This document shows, one piece after another, positions 1-12,932 of a stretch of DNA of 64,000 nt (within the stretch, counting starts at the first letter, position 1; every line of letters begins with the position of its first letter). The notes beneath the pieces are model-generated. The model did not search any database. It saw only the letters and a list, made by a program, of their open reading frames with translations, and was not told the DNA's origin. Source of the DNA: Leucaena leucocephala (Eukaryota; Streptophyta; Magnoliopsida; Fabales; Fabaceae); NCBI GenBank assembly GCA_037074615.1, contig CM073519.1, forward strand, positions 28,789,001 to 28,853,000. Direction: 5' to 3'. A program made the translations under genes and the position numbers.

Positions 1-581
1 TAAGACCAATATACTATAACTACATCATTGAGGACTGTCTCATAAGGTTACAAGGCTAGGGTATAATGTAACAAACCTATTTGAGAGTCACTGTCACTTT
101 CTACCGCATCCACCACACTAGCTCGTCATGATTAACATCCTCTATGTTATGTCAGTATATCTAGCTTACTTGATATGTTACGACCAGATTATTCTATGTT
201 CTTCCTTTGCGGCCAATGGTCTTTCCTTATCATGACCTGAACTCCTCTATGTATATATTAGTTGTGTCCAAATGCCCTGATTCATCACGACCTAACTTCT
301 TTGTGAAAATCAGTCGCAATCTAAACACCTTTCCATCATAACTTGAACATACCTTTCTCTAAACATTATCTTCCTAATATTCATTATTTGAATCATACTT
401 TAAGCAGGAACCAATCACCTAGGGAGGGGATCTTCTTGGTTCACTTAAGATTCAAACTTCTACATTTGCAAACCTTACTTTCCTAACAAGTACTTTAACC
501 TTAACATAATGTTAACTACTTAGGATTAGGGTATGGGAACTGTCCTATCTGATGCCATAAACTTTGCTTTGCTACAAAAAA
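1..581 (-). mobile_element. Internal remnant of a gypsy-type element running off the left edge
   Basis: This stretch has no usable reading frame. About 481-580 resembles the PBS-proximal end of the elements at 50820-50968 and 54430-54574: both carry a 'ttaggRttagggt(a/c)tggga' segment, then a gctttg-like primer-site remnant (about 565-576), then the LTR. The order internal-PBS-LTR places the element on the minus strand, with its 5' LTR to the right. I recognise nothing in 1-480 beyond AT-rich decayed DNA. Confidence 0.5.
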
Positions 582-2602
582 TATAACACTTTACTTTCAA
601 ACACCTTAGGAGCCATTCGGTAGCAATTAGAACCACTTACAAGTCCATTGAATTTCAATCTCAAAATCTGAAATTTCCAAGTTCATGGTTACTTTTCATT
701 TGTTATTTCTAAATTTGGTGACTAACTTTGAAAAATCATAATTAATTCTAGAAAAATTGAAATGAAGTGGTTCAAAAAGATATTTGAAGCTGAAATATTA
801 TTGAAGTTTAAGGGAAAAATATTCTTCAGACCAATTGACTATTGAACTAAGTAATTCTAACGTCAAAGTTCACTATTCATTTAGTCAAAAATCCTAAAAA
901 ATATTTCTGAACTTTAACTTTGAAAATTTGTTCTCCTTGTATAAAAATTGAAATAAGGTATTCTTAGTGTCAAAACAAAGCTTGGCATGTTAACTAAACA
1001 TTGGTGAAATATTGTATATTTATTTCATTATTTACTATTTTTAATTACAGACTACAAGTTACTTCTCAAAACTAGTCTTTGTTCAAGTACAAGTTTTCAT
1101 CAACTAACTTTACATCAATACAATCCACAACTTGTTCATAACATAACCATACAAATATACTATAACATCATCCTTTAATCTTCACCTCTCATGCTTGATG
1201 GTCCTGCTGTATGGAATTATAGATTAGGATGAGATTTCTAGGGAAATCTCAGTAGTAAACGGTACTAAACAATGTATGTATTAATACTTGGAACTTGTGC
1301 TTGCTTGTGATTGTGTTAATATAATGTATGGGACAAGCTTCCATATAACATATAAAATATAATTGACCAAAGTAATTATAGACAGAGCTACAAATAATAC
1401 ATATGAACAACATCAATTAACAAAGCCATAACACAATCATCCTCCTTGATACTTTGCTTTCCTTTTATCCTCTTCCTTGTCACCTTTTCTTGATGTGAGG
1501 TTGTCTTCTTGAACATACAAATCAAATAGACATTGCATATTAATATATGCATTACAATCTCATTGCAACCAAGATTTAAAAATATTAAACTTGGTTAACT
1601 AAATAACCCCTAACTTTCTTTATTTGTGTTTAATTATCTTATCCTTTGAACTAACTTGTGTCTTAACTTTAACCTACACATTTTACCTTTTAAATCTATT
1701 TATGAGCTTATTATTACAAAATTCCAACTCCCAAATACCCTGCTGTACATAACCAAAAGAGTACATATAATTCTTCTAAAAATTCTCATTTTGATTCCAA
1801 TACTTTATTCCACACAATTTTTCCTTTCAAAACCATTGGAAGAATTAAAATTATGAAATTCATATCACTATTTGTGCTTATGAGCAGTTTTAAAATTATA
1901 TCTTTTAATTCTAATACTTATAAAGTTCAAATCTTTTCATTCCTACACAAAATCATCATCTGGATTTAATGGAAGCATTAGATCATTGAAAATACACTTT
2001 TTGTATCCAAAATAACACTAGTCGAATGGCCTCTACAAAGTGCAAAGTAAGAAATTTTAGTCTAATTTCATTACTAACCATCCTATCTAGCTTACATAAG
2101 TATCTGTTACTTAATTCTAACTTGAATTTCTTCTTCCCTTTATTATTTAACATTTCGAGCAGCAAGCATACTTAAGGTATAACTCAATGTCCAGTCACTA
2201 AAACCTAAATTAAACCTTCCAAAATACATACCTATGAACTAGGGAAGATTGCTTACCTTATGCCTTAGCTATATTTAAATGTATTGGAATGCATTTGCCT
2301 TGGTCAAGTTTTCAAATCACAAGAGTTTCCCCTTAGCTCTCTCTTGTGCATTATTTTGGGAAGGAATGAGGGTATTTATAGCAATTTTCAAGGGTCTTGG
2401 GACCATTTTACCCCTCATTCAACTAATCATTACAATGCTTTAATCTTAAATTTGATTGGTTGTTTTTTGGATTAATTAACCTTAATCACAATTACCTCAA
2501 TTATTATATTATTTTATTATATTTTAGCACATGGCATAACCCTTTCCTCTTGCATTTGGCCCTATCAGTCTTATATATATAGGAAAAATTTAGGATTTTA
2601 TA
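582..2602 (-). mobile_element. Degenerate gypsy 5' LTR, minus orientation
   Basis: It starts 'tataacactttac', a worn form of the tgtaacatccttac end seen at 43176 and 50969, and ends 'tttaggatttta', a worn form of ttaggatatgaca. It aligns by eye with the LTRs at 35733 and 43176 through the 'gaaccacttacaag' block (about 630), the 'aaaatcataattaattcta' block (about 733), the conserved hairpin (1231-1250) and the TATA box (2373-2380, minus strand). It is 2.0 kb against 3.4 kb in its relatives. Most U3 between about 2570 and the end is missing, so an internal deletion is likely. Confidence 0.7.
2373..2380 (-). promoter_or_regulatory. TATA box of the left minus-strand LTR
   Basis: TATAAATACC on the minus strand, at the same place relative to the conserved hairpin as in the other gypsy LTRs. 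Confidence 0.55.
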
Positions 2603-3897
2603 CTAGGGGCTTTCAGCGGTAGCCTATAGTGGTAGATTTATTTAAATCTAAATGTTGATGTGTTAGGTTATTCTGGTGATTAGTCAGGTGTCTCCTAAGT
2701 ACGGTGGAGATGAAAATGAGGCAAAACCCTCGCCCACACCAATTTGCATGTACAAGGACATCAGGAGAGTGGATTTATATATGCTCTAAATTTGAAACTA
2801 TGGAGTTTTGGTAATGTTTGTTTTTAACAATTATTCAATATCTAATGTATTATTGACTACTAGTTTCCCTCTTATATACAAATATATATAATTGACTACT
2901 TAAATTCTAGTGTTATTGATGTTAAGATTTCTCCAAATAATACTAATTAATGTTTTTATTCTGTACTTTTTTTAATCATAATGCATAAAGAGACTTGTTT
3001 TCTCTCCTGTGAAATTGTTTTAATAAATGAGGGGTATAAAAATGGTAAAAATAATTAAAATGTGTTGATTGACAAACTTTAGAACTTTCCATACTGTGAT
3101 AATTCTGAGTATCGATTAATGGTAACTATCAAACATTTTTAAATATAATGAATAATGATTAAGTTTCATTGATTGGGCACAAGTCACAACTATATATTTG
3201 TATAGTAATATTAATAGCAATGGATGTTGCTATTCTTAAAAAACAAAAAAAGAAAGAATAACAATAATAAAAACTTATGTGAATTACCAATAAAGTTTTG
3301 TACAATTGGTACATAACTAGATTCCTTAAACATGATATCTTGGGTTATAATTAGGTCGTGTGTATGAAAAAACAACTTTGTTGAAAGAGCTAAAACCTAT
3401 TATGGTGATCTCTATGCCTCCTAAAGATTAGTTTCTAGCTATTGGTTAGAGAATATCGTTTAGACACTAAAAAAAACTTCTGTGAATTTTTTGGCCATAA
3501 AAAACTTTGGTGAATTGGTTTCATATTATATATGCAACTATAGATTTTAGCCAAAAGTAAGGAATTATTATTTGGTTGGGGCCTTTTGAGATTATTGACA
3601 TATGTAACCATTTGTATTATTTAGTCAAGGCATTTTTCAAGTGAAATATCTTTTTTTGTTTTAAATTTAATTAGTCCAATCAACTTTAGACTAACTTTTG
3701 CATGTAATTAATTTCGCCAGAATGGTCTGCTAGCAATTCAATTCCCACGTACAAGGCACATTTTTTCTTAGTTTTTTCGTTGTCTATTGGTTTTTTGATA
3801 AACGAACAAGTTTCTCTAACTTTTATTCACCCCAAACGCTGTAATTATTGTAAAATCATAAATTTTTCCTATCTATATAAAACCGATAGAGAAAAGA
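2603..3897. other. AT-rich stretch without recognisable gene
   Basis: I see no long reading frame, no LTR ends and no RNA gene. There are A-rich runs (about 3236-3280, a mix of aaac/aaag/aata). The stretch may be decayed transposon DNA or old intergenic sequence. Confidence 0.5.
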
Positions 3898-6800
3898 TGT
3901 TAAGAAGGGATTTTGATGATAACCAGAAGAAAATATAATGATTAGATAAGGTTTAAGTCAAAGAAAGAAAGAAAGAAGGTATAAAATTATAAGGCTAGAT
4001 GGACTAAACTACAAATAGTAAAAGTTCAATGACCTAAATAGAGTTTTGAGATTTCAAGGACCAAATTGGAATTTTAAACTTGGTAGAAAGGGACTAAAAT
4101 TGAATTTGACAATTTCATGGATTAAAGTGCAATTTTGCTAAATTTAGGGTTAAAAGGGTAATTATAGAAAGTTGAGCCGAAAAAACCCAAAATTGCCCAG
4201 AAATGTTTCAGTCGCAAATTTTATGACTAAATAGAGGATAGAATTCTGCCAGGCATATCTCTTAGAATACTGATTTAAAGTCCCGATAAATTGATATTAA
4301 TTTTTAAAGCATCAAAATTAGTACGGTATCTTTCTAACATCGTAATTAGATAACATTTTATAGTAAATTCTTATAATTATTACAAGTATTTATAAAATTG
4401 ATAAAAGTTAAAAATGAGTCCTGTAGAATTAATTATGAAATTTAAAGTGAAATCAAACATTGATAAAGGATTTGAAGTAAAAATATAGAATTTTTATCAA
4501 GACTTCTGGTTCTAAAAAAATTATGAGACTTTGCAAAAAATTCATTTTATATTAGAATTAATTTCTTAAAATTTTAGAACTATTAAAATATTTTTATTAA
4601 ATTTATTCCAAAATTTAAGGTATATTATGGTATCGGGTAAAGGAAAAGCTTTGGGATTTATGCCAATTATCAATTGTACTCAATTTAAGCGCAAAGTGGC
4701 ATTATTCTAGGAGGCCCAAGGTACTAAGGGAATTATTGGAGCTCAATTTTAATTTTAAGGATAGTTTATAAAAAAATGAAAAGAAAGAATGAAATTGCAA
4801 GGAAACTTCATGGAAGCAAGGTGGCATGTGAGGTGTCCTTGTGGACCCCACATTATGCCACATGGAAGCTAAATACAAGGAAGAATAGTTGTGACATGTG
4901 ATACAATATATTAAAATAATATAAGAATTAAGTTAATGATGATTAAGTGTAATTAATCATGAAACCAACCAATCAAATTCGAGATTAAGGGTTTGAAATA
5001 ATTAGGAAATTGAAGGGTATTTTAGTCCTAAAGCCCTTAAAATTCAACTATAAATACCCCCTTTGAAGAACAAAACCGTGATGCACTTTGAAGGGGAAGT
5101 TCTTGACAATTGAAAACTCAAGCAATTCCATAGAAAATCAAGGTACCTAGAGATCAAGCAAGTTAAGGATTAAGGTAAGCAATCTTTCTAGTTCTTATAT
5201 ATATATTTTGGAAGATTGAAACCTAGGTTCTAATGGTTAGAAAGTGGATTATTGTCCTTGAACCATGGCTGGCCGAATCTGGAAAGAAATGAAGGAAGAA
5301 GAAAAGTAAGTTAGAACTATGAAATATTAACTTAGACAGGCTTGGATTGCTGGTTATTGCTTGAATTAATTGTGTAATCCTAGAAATCCCAATTTATGTA
5401 ACTTTTTGGCCTATCATATAAATAAAGTAAGAAGATTGAATTTCGTTGTTCTAATACTTCCAATAAATGTATATGATGATTTTTGTAAGATTGAATAAGA
5501 TTGAAACCTTGGAAACATTGAAATTGAGAAAGGAAAAATTTGAAACCTTCTCTATTATTGTTCATGCATATGCACAGTTATAATAATTTCATGGTTTTGA
5601 TATTTCTAATAGATTTATAATGAAAAATTGTGTAGGGTTAAGTAAGATCAAAGTCTTGGAAGTATTGGAATTGAAAAGAGGAATTTTAAAAAGTTGTATG
5701 CATTGCTTCTGTTTCTATTTAAACCTAAAGGAAACATTAGAATTTTGAAATTTTGAATCCATATTTGGTTGGTTGGATAAAATTGTGTAGGATATAGTCA
5801 AGGTACAAATTAATTCAAAGGACAAGACAAATTAACCACAAATAAAGAAAGTTAGGAGTTTATCAGTTTTGGAAGAATAAAGCTAGGTTATTGAGTTAGA
5901 AATGAAATGGATTAGGATGAATCGTAATAAGTGCATTACTCTACCAAGATTAGGATTTGACATTTTTGAAAGAGGAGATGAAAGGGCCAAGAAAGAAAAG
6001 GTTAAAGGAGAGCTATTCCAAGGTAATAAACTTACCTAACTTGTATGCTTTGTTTGCTTGAATGTTTTATGTGATGGTTTTTTACTTTGATTATGTGAAG
6101 CATGTATGATTAAATTATGCTCTATTTCTTTTCATGCTATGGCTATATGTTATAATTTGAGGAACATGGAAGCATGTAAAGATATCATTATGCAATCATG
6201 ATCATTAAGCACACACATATTAACATCAAACATTGAGTGCATACACTATTTGGTTTCTGTTTACTACTGAGATTTTCCCAGAAATCTCACCCCTATCCAT
6301 TATACAAATATAACAGCAGGACCATCTTATGGAAGCAAGGAAGCATAATGAAGTTATGATGTATAGATACTTCGTTGTATATGAGACTTTTTATGAAAGT
6401 ATGTATTGTGTATATATTAAGTATAATATTTCAGTTGTGATGACATTTTGTTGAGACTTAGGAAAAATAGTTAATCTTTGAATAAATGTATAAGAATTAA
6501 CAAGATGATAATAGACACGTTGAACTTTGTTTTGGTACCATGAACACCTTATTTGATATTTGTACAAGGAGAGTGAATTAGGGAACCAAATCTAGAAACT
6601 ATGAAACTGACAAAATGAATAATAATTTACCACACGAATATTGTATTAATTGGCCTAGGGTTTGGTCAGATTCATATTTTTCCTTTAAATGGGCTTATGT
6701 TATCTTTGCGTAGCAACTTGAACCACTTCATTTCAATTTTTGTAAAATTAACTATGAATTTTTGAAGTTGAGTGGCCTATCTGGAATTTTACCAAATAAA

Positions 6801-6912
6801 CAGTAACTCATGGTCATAAATTCCAAGTTGTGCAATTTTACTTCATTGACCATATAAGTGGTTCCAAATGCTACTATTTCGTCCCTAATACATAAGAAAT
6901 TATGGTGTTACA
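3898..6912 (+). mobile_element. Old gypsy LTR, plus orientation, probably solo
   Basis: It contains, in plus order, the blocks of the young LTR at 16043: 'ggactaaa...gtaatt' repeats (about 4000-4160), 'caaaattgcccag' (about 4190), a 'gaggtgtcc' box (about 4830), TATAAATACCCC (5049), a GTAAGCAATCT motif (about 5174), the conserved hairpin (6268-6289), a 'ttgaaccacttcatttcaattttt' block (about 6718) and the end 'ggtgttaca' at 6912. The right end is clear. The left end is a best guess at a TG near 3898. I could not find a matching TSD, and no internal region adjoins. Confidence 0.65.
5049..5056 (+). promoter_or_regulatory. TATA box of old plus-strand LTR
   Basis: TATAAATA followed by cccc, as in every related LTR here. 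A splice-donor-like AGGTAAG lies about 120 bp downstream. Confidence 0.6.
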
Positions 6913-7870
6913 AATATTCTCCTCTTACTCCTCTCAAATAAACCACCAAGCAAACCAATCTCTCAATACAATAGAAATTAATTATTCACACACTGATGTC
7001 GCTTGTCATTACGCTCAAATTATTTACTAAATTAATCTATACATAGTATAGAGGTCAATCAAGATTGTATTCTTTACATTGAGTTAATGCATGCCTTAAC
7101 TATAGATTAGATTAAGTGTGAGAATGAGGAGTCATAGAATATAATTTAATTAATATTTTTATAAAGTAAAAGGAGATAATAAAAAATAAAATAAAAGTAA
7201 TAGTATGGAAGAATATCACCAATAAGAGAAGCGTTCATAAGGATTGATTTATGACTATCATCGTTCAATAATATATTAGAGTTATAACAATTATATATGC
7301 TAAGTTCCTATCATGCAAAACCCTATAGAACCACCATGGTCATAATCAAACAATCCACAATTATACCTAGATCTAGTATACAATTATATCAAAAATGATT
7401 AGTGAAGATCCACTTAGCATGTGATAAATTAAACAATAAATGATTTGTTGTTCTAATATGGATATTCAACCAAACACCCTATAACTAAACATGTGAACCT
7501 AACATGAATAATTATAAGAGGAAACTAAAGATATTAAATAAAGAATACGAAATCATAAATTGAAATAATATATCACAATAATTTTATCACACAGGTGGAT
7601 CAACTGAGACCCTAGATCTAACAAATAAAAGTCTCAAAAACCTAAACCTTAGAAATCATAAACTTGCATAAAGGCAAACTATCAACTCAAAAAATTGTTC
7701 AACTCCTATTCTAAAGCATAAGAACTCAAGCCACTACATCTCTCCTCAATAACTCAAAAGGAAAGGGATGGAATTGTGGTAAACATGAAGAAGATTATGA
7801 TGGTGGTGATTAGTGTATTGAATTGAGGAGTGTTGGGGTCATTTATATAGCTTTTGGGAGTAAGTCAGTT
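6913..7870. other. AT-rich stretch without recognisable gene
   Basis: No coding region is supported. On the minus strand a TATATAAA-like box (7842-7849) precedes a CA-rich leader-like stretch (about 7840 down to 7740), so this may be part of an unclassified LTR read leftward. I could not find its ends. Confidence 0.4.
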
Positions 7871-9576
7871 TGTTAGACTAGGTAGATACACCCAAGAGGA
7901 GGTGAATTGGATGTTTTAAAATTTTTAACGCAAATTTAAAGATTAAAGACAACAAGAATAAAAATGTATAAAGAGAATAAGAATAAAAAAGATTTCACCT
8001 TGTGCTAGAGGAATCAACACAAGCAGTTTATACTGGTTTGGACTAATCCTTTTGTCCTACGTCCAGTCCTTAGAGGCCTTCTAAGATTTTCAACTATCTC
8101 TAAGATTTGAATGGGCTCTTGCCGTCTCAGTAGAATAATTGATTCACTTAATCACTTCCTTTTACTTCCCATAAGGTAATATTACCAAGTTGAGAGAACC
8201 AATCTCTTATGTAAACATAATGAATGAAGATATATGTGCAATCTCTCTCTCAAGAGTACGTATGATGATAAATACGGAGGCTCAATAAATGTTGAGTTAC
8301 ATAATGAAGAAATAGAGAATGTAATAAATTTAGAAGTTGTTATTTCATCTATTCGTTCTCCGTTGTTCAGTTTTCTTTATTGATGCTAATTCTTTATATA
8401 GCATTTACTTTAGTTGGTAGTTGTTTGACTCAGATTTATAATGTTGGAGTGAAGGTGTTATTGGTCGATGAGTAGGTGAGATTTAATGCTTCATCGGAAG
8501 TAGTAAGTTCAAGTTACTATAGCCTTCATCATTTTAACTTCTTAGCCTTCTCTGAACACACTCAATCTCAAAAGATTTGTTAGTAGTTAAAACAATGATT
8601 AAGTGTATGAACCATTAATAATCAACTCTTTATAAAAGATCAGGTTCTTAATCAAGTTCAGATGACTTTCAAAAAAAATATATTACATTAATCAATTAAC
8701 TAATGGATTAATTATCATTAATTCGATCAATGTGTTAATTAATGAAAGAAACAGAAAATAGAGCATCACATTGATAAGAACTCTCCACCATAGCTAATGT
8801 AATTTGATAAAATAAGTTTCTCAATAGATATTAATAAAAACTGTAGAGAAATATATGTATATTTCATATATAGCTAAAAGAGAGATGTAATTAGTTTCAA
8901 TGCAAACAGATAGAGATATTTGAAATATATGAAGTTAATCAATTAATATAAGTTAATTGAATATTTAGTCGATTAATGTCTCTAGAAGAATTGAAACAAA
9001 AAGGTTTTCACACTAATTAAGCGAACAATTAATCTACTAGTATAAATTAATCGATTAACTAATGGATTCAGATTTGAATTTTCACAAAATTATTCTTCAC
9101 TGATTAATCAAACAATTAATGGATTAATATAAATTAATCGATTAATAGAGTTATTTAAGTTCAGAGGAAAAACTATTCTCAACCGATTAATCGAATAGGC
9201 AATAGATTAATCAATCCATTAATTGATTTATCTGTTCAATCTTGAGAGATATCTTATGACATTAATCGAACACTTAATTGATTAATGGACATTTATTAAT
9301 CCATTAACTAATCAATTAATTGAGTTTCCTAGATAGCACATAATATTGTCCTTATATTAATTGAATAGCCAATCAATTCATTGATACTCATTAATAGATT
9401 GATTAATCAATTAAGCACCATTAATCAATTAACTCCTTTGGTTTTTCTTTTTTACATCTTTTAAACAAAGAAACACTTTGGATTATTTTAAATCACTTTT
9501 GACATCATTGAAGTATATAAATAACTTAATAATTTGATTTCCTTTTGACATCGTCAAAACATTATTAAATCTAACA
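7871..9576 (-). mobile_element. 3' LTR of a minus-strand Sirevirus-like copia element
   Basis: It is bounded by matching inverted ends, TGTTAGA at 7871 and TCTAACA at 9576, giving 1706 bp. It is followed directly by the reverse complement of a polypurine tract, so it is the 3' LTR of an element read on the minus strand. The start 'gactaggtagatacaccc...ggtgaattgg' and the PPT context (a 'caaaa..gataa' stretch then aaaaaggggagaa) are typical of plant Sirevirus/Maximus copia elements. The LTR holds an unusual cluster of ATTAAT palindromes (about 8660-9435). No matching 5' LTR is in the window. Confidence 0.7.
8660..9435. repeat. Dense cluster of ATTAAT/ATTGAT half-palindromes in LTR
   Basis: Dozens of short variants of attaatcgattaat occur in both orientations at irregular spacing, for example near 8675, 8697, 8940, 9020, 9045, 9105, 9135, 9185, 9220, 9260, 9300 and 9400. 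The core is self-complementary. The surrounding LTR is AT-rich but does not show the motif at this density. Confidence 0.7.
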
Positions 9577-9590
9577 TTCTCCCCTTTTTA
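9577..9590 (-). other. Polypurine tract of the Sirevirus-like element
   Basis: The minus strand reads taaaaaggggagaa immediately before the LTR. This is the plus-strand DNA priming site and fixes the orientation of the element. Confidence 0.7.
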
Positions 9591-9729
9591 ATGATAACAA
9601 AACCAAATAAGTTAAAATCATTAAAAAGTCAAATAAGAATAAAAATGCAACTTAAATAACAAATATCATTAACATTTCAAAGTTCTTCAAACCAAGTACA
9701 AGATAATCAAAAATAGAAATAAACTCAAA

Positions 9730-11396
9730 TAAATTTAGTTGATGGACTCTATAGAAGAGTTATCCTTCTCTTCACTTTTTATTTCCCCTTTTTTGCATCA
9801 TCTAAAAGGGTTTGGGGCCATAGATGAAGGAATGATAAGAGGAAGTTGGGGTAATGGAAGGTCAGGTGTTGTGGAAATGGGAAGAAGGATTATAGTAAGT
9901 GAATAGCCTAAGGCATAAATGCTTGGGACTCTGAGAGAAAAGTGGGTGAAGGATCAGAAACTTTAGGAATATGCATATCATACTAGATCTCTAATGATGG
10001 TAAAGCTTGATCCTAAAGTTGTTCCTCAGATAAAGAAGTTCCAATGTTGTTCAGATTAGCCAGTAAAATATTCTTCACATTAGACACTTATTGGTGGATT
10101 GCCTCTTATCTCTCTGATATAGCCTCTTACCTCTCCCTGACTTCATCCTTAAAAGCTTGAAAATCCCATAAATGAGCTTCAAATAATATTTGGATACCAT
10201 ATCTTTGCCTCTCCTGAATCATATCAACCTTTTTTCTTGAGGCAATAAGTTTGCTCCCTAGCTTAGCGAACTCAGCCTAAAGGTACCTCTGAATAGATAT
10301 GCACCTAGAAATGAAGGTACAGTAGACACTTAGGGTCTAACAAAGGAGTGACCTTCATCCTAAGGAAGAGAAACACTGGCAGTAGGCTGTCGCTTGTCTT
10401 GGTAGTTTTGGGGAAGGATGCCTTTCTTGGCATCATAGGGAAGATCAATCTTCATCTTGTTCAGTTGTGTCATCCCAAAGGCACCAATTTATTCCTTCTT
10501 TCTTCCCTCCAAGTGATGGATGTTGTAGTGCTTGAGAAAGAAGGAGCAAGCTATGGAAATAGCATGTGAGTGGTTATTGTCCTACTCAAATAAAACTCCC
10601 TCATCTGGTTCTATATGAAAACTCATAAGGTGAGCTTTTCTCCACTTACTATTATGGTGAAAGTGATGTAATCTTGTTGAGTCAGGTACGTGAAGCTAGT
10701 AGACTTGATAATCATATACCAAAAGTAAATGTAGTGATGATGTGATAAAAATCACACATCTAACTCAAGGTGAAATACAAGGAACCAGGAAAGGGCTTAT
10801 TGGTTTGTATAAGGATATGATAGGCCTTAGCACGATCCATATTCTTATTGGCATTGAAGTAAGAGCACCTATCATCTGATTGATGTTACTGAAGTCCAAC
10901 TTTATCTCCTTACTTCTTAGCTTATAGTCAAATAACTGTCCACAATGTTGTCATCTTCATCCAATATGTCATACATTTCCATGTTATAATAAAATCTGTT
11001 GACTACATCTAGACTATAGGTCTCATTGATCCTAAACTGACTCTCAAAGTGGTGTAAAGATTATACCAAATCCTAATTGACCTTTTGGTCAGCCTTAATA
11101 GTAGGGATATCCACATAAGCTATAGGAAAACACTTCTTCTACCTAAACTCTAAGTTATACTTAGCCATATTAATGTTTAAATCCAAGTTACCTTGTAGAA
11201 ATTGCACACTTGGTGGCTGAGAATCTGAGGGAGATGGAATTGAAGAAGGCTTCCTAGATCTCCTCTATATCTTACCAAGAGACTCAATGGCAGTCTGTAC
11301 AGTCTTTTTTGGCATAATAGTAAAATCAGGGTTAGAGTCCGTGTCAGAGTTAATATGTTGAGACTTTGCCTTTCTCTTTGATACAAACTTTGGAGA
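9730..11396 (-). pseudogene. Decayed envelope-like / 'plant transposon protein' ORF, C-terminal part
   Basis: Read on the minus strand, this stretch is the continuation of the frame at 15110-15442 after the 3.7-kb LTR insertion between them. It encodes a Lys/Ser/Pro-rich stretch (near 11390: SPKFVSKRKAKSQ), an acidic-polar stretch, then near 11130-10880 a segment with 'DIPTIK', 'SLDVVNRFYYNM' and 'DDNIVDSYL'. That resembles the plant-transposon domain of envelope-like ORFs in Sirevirus elements (family knowledge, not tested). Several stops and shifts break it. Its place between the missing pol and the 3' LTR fits an envelope-like gene. Below about 10300 the homology is unclear. Confidence 0.4.
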
Positions 11397-12317
11397 AGGC
11401 TTGTAACATCCTAATTTTTATTACTATATTTAAGTACAACTAAAAATATTATTTATCAATAACTTAAAAATATTATCTAATTAAATTATTATGGTTTAGT
11501 ATTTTTATTAAAATATTATATCTAGATTACCATACCATTATCTTTTGTTAGGGTTTTCTGATTTGATTGTTAATATTAGTTAGGGATTTATTAGGATTTG
11601 GCTTCACATATAGATATAGATATTAATATTATTACTAGATTAAAAAGACAAAAATAAAATAAGGGAAAGCTTAAGGAATTTTTGAATTGGGTGTAAGGAA
11701 TTGGAAGACACGCAACAGAAATTAGCTTAAAATTTTTTTTCCATTCCCTGCTAGGATCTATCGTATGTGTTTAAGTCAAGTGGAAAGAAGTATTACCCTC
11801 AGTATTCAGTCACGACTTTCTCAGCTTCTGGTTGCGACATCCACAGCTTCTCTCTGTGGCTCGTGATCTCTTTCGAGCACAAGAAGTCGATGACTCAGGT
11901 CAGCTTCCTCTACTGGTATCCACACGAACAACGTTCTAACCACAAACGATGTGCTAGTGCCTCCTGTCCCTCCAGGGCTTACATAAGAATTTGTCCTCTC
12001 TATCTCTATTTTGACAGTTTCTTATCTGCAAACCTTTTGCGGATTTCCGTTCACACTTTTTGATGATCCAACCGTAGCTCCTAAATATCAGATATATAGG
12101 ATGCTATGCGTGTTACCACAGACTTGAATTTTTTGAATTAATCTTATATTAATTCTGAAATTAATACAATATCATATATTGTATAACTTGATAAGAAACT
12201 AATTAAATAAATAGTATTTGTATTAAATTCATCCCACAGATTTAATTCACCCATTTATTTAATTTAAAATAAAGATAAGACAGAATTATATTTGATTTAT
12301 TCTCATAAATCAAATTT

Positions 12318-12680
12318 GAGATATCATATCAATTTGAATTTCAAATTCAAACGTGATAGAGATTTAATTTTATCCTTATAAATTAAATCTTGTAAATATC
12401 TCTTATATGAGATATCATATCAATTTGAATTTCAAATTCAAACGTGATAGAGATTTAATTTTATCTTTTTAAATTAAATCTTGTAAATATCTCTTATATG
12501 GGATATCATATCAATTTGAATTTCAAATTCAAACGTGATAGAGATTTAATTTATCCTTATAAATTAAATCTTGTAAATATCTCTTATATGAGATATCATA
12601 TCAATTTGAATTTCAAATTCAAACGTGATAGAGACTTAATTTATCCTTATAAATTAAATCTTGTAAATATCTCTTATATA
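12318..12680 (-). repeat. Four tandem copies of a ~91-bp hairpin-rich unit
   Basis: Units start at 12318, 12409, 12500 and 12590. Each contains a 12-bp inverted repeat (GATTTAATTTAT against ATAAATTAAATC, loop AAGG on the element strand; some arms carry one extra base), a ttgaa/ttcaa near-palindrome and an ATATCTC/GAGATAT pair. Confidence 0.9.
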
Positions 12681-12924
12681 TAATATATATATATACAAAT
12701 TTATATATATACGAATATAAATATAAATAAATATATACATGCACCCTGGATCATTCATTGAATCTGGATATTATAGCTCGTGTTGGGCTATTTTGTGTGC
12801 GACCCTGTAGGCCCATATGAAGTTGGCAGTGGGCCATTTACTATACTGACTCACAAGTCGCAAGTGGTCTCTAGCAAGACATCACGACTACCCAAATCAT
12901 ATGAGGATCGATGAACGATGTAAC

Positions 12925-12932
12925 CTTTTATA
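12925..12932 (-). promoter_or_regulatory. TATA box of minus-strand copia solo LTR
   Basis: TATAAAAG on the minus strand, about 290 bp downstream (in element sense) of the W-box palindrome at 13218-13236. Confidence 0.6.

Noticed and set aside
3898..6912. Full element with TSD
   Set aside because: No PBS, PPT, internal region or matching flanks could be found; treated as an old LTR with an uncertain left end.
11767..12063. 98-codon plus-strand frame
   Set aside because: It is the antisense of the copia LTR end, with no conservation in sibling LTRs.
12498..12683. Repetitive 61-codon frame (two identical halves)
   Set aside because: It is produced by the 91-bp tandem repeat of the copia LTR and is not a gene.
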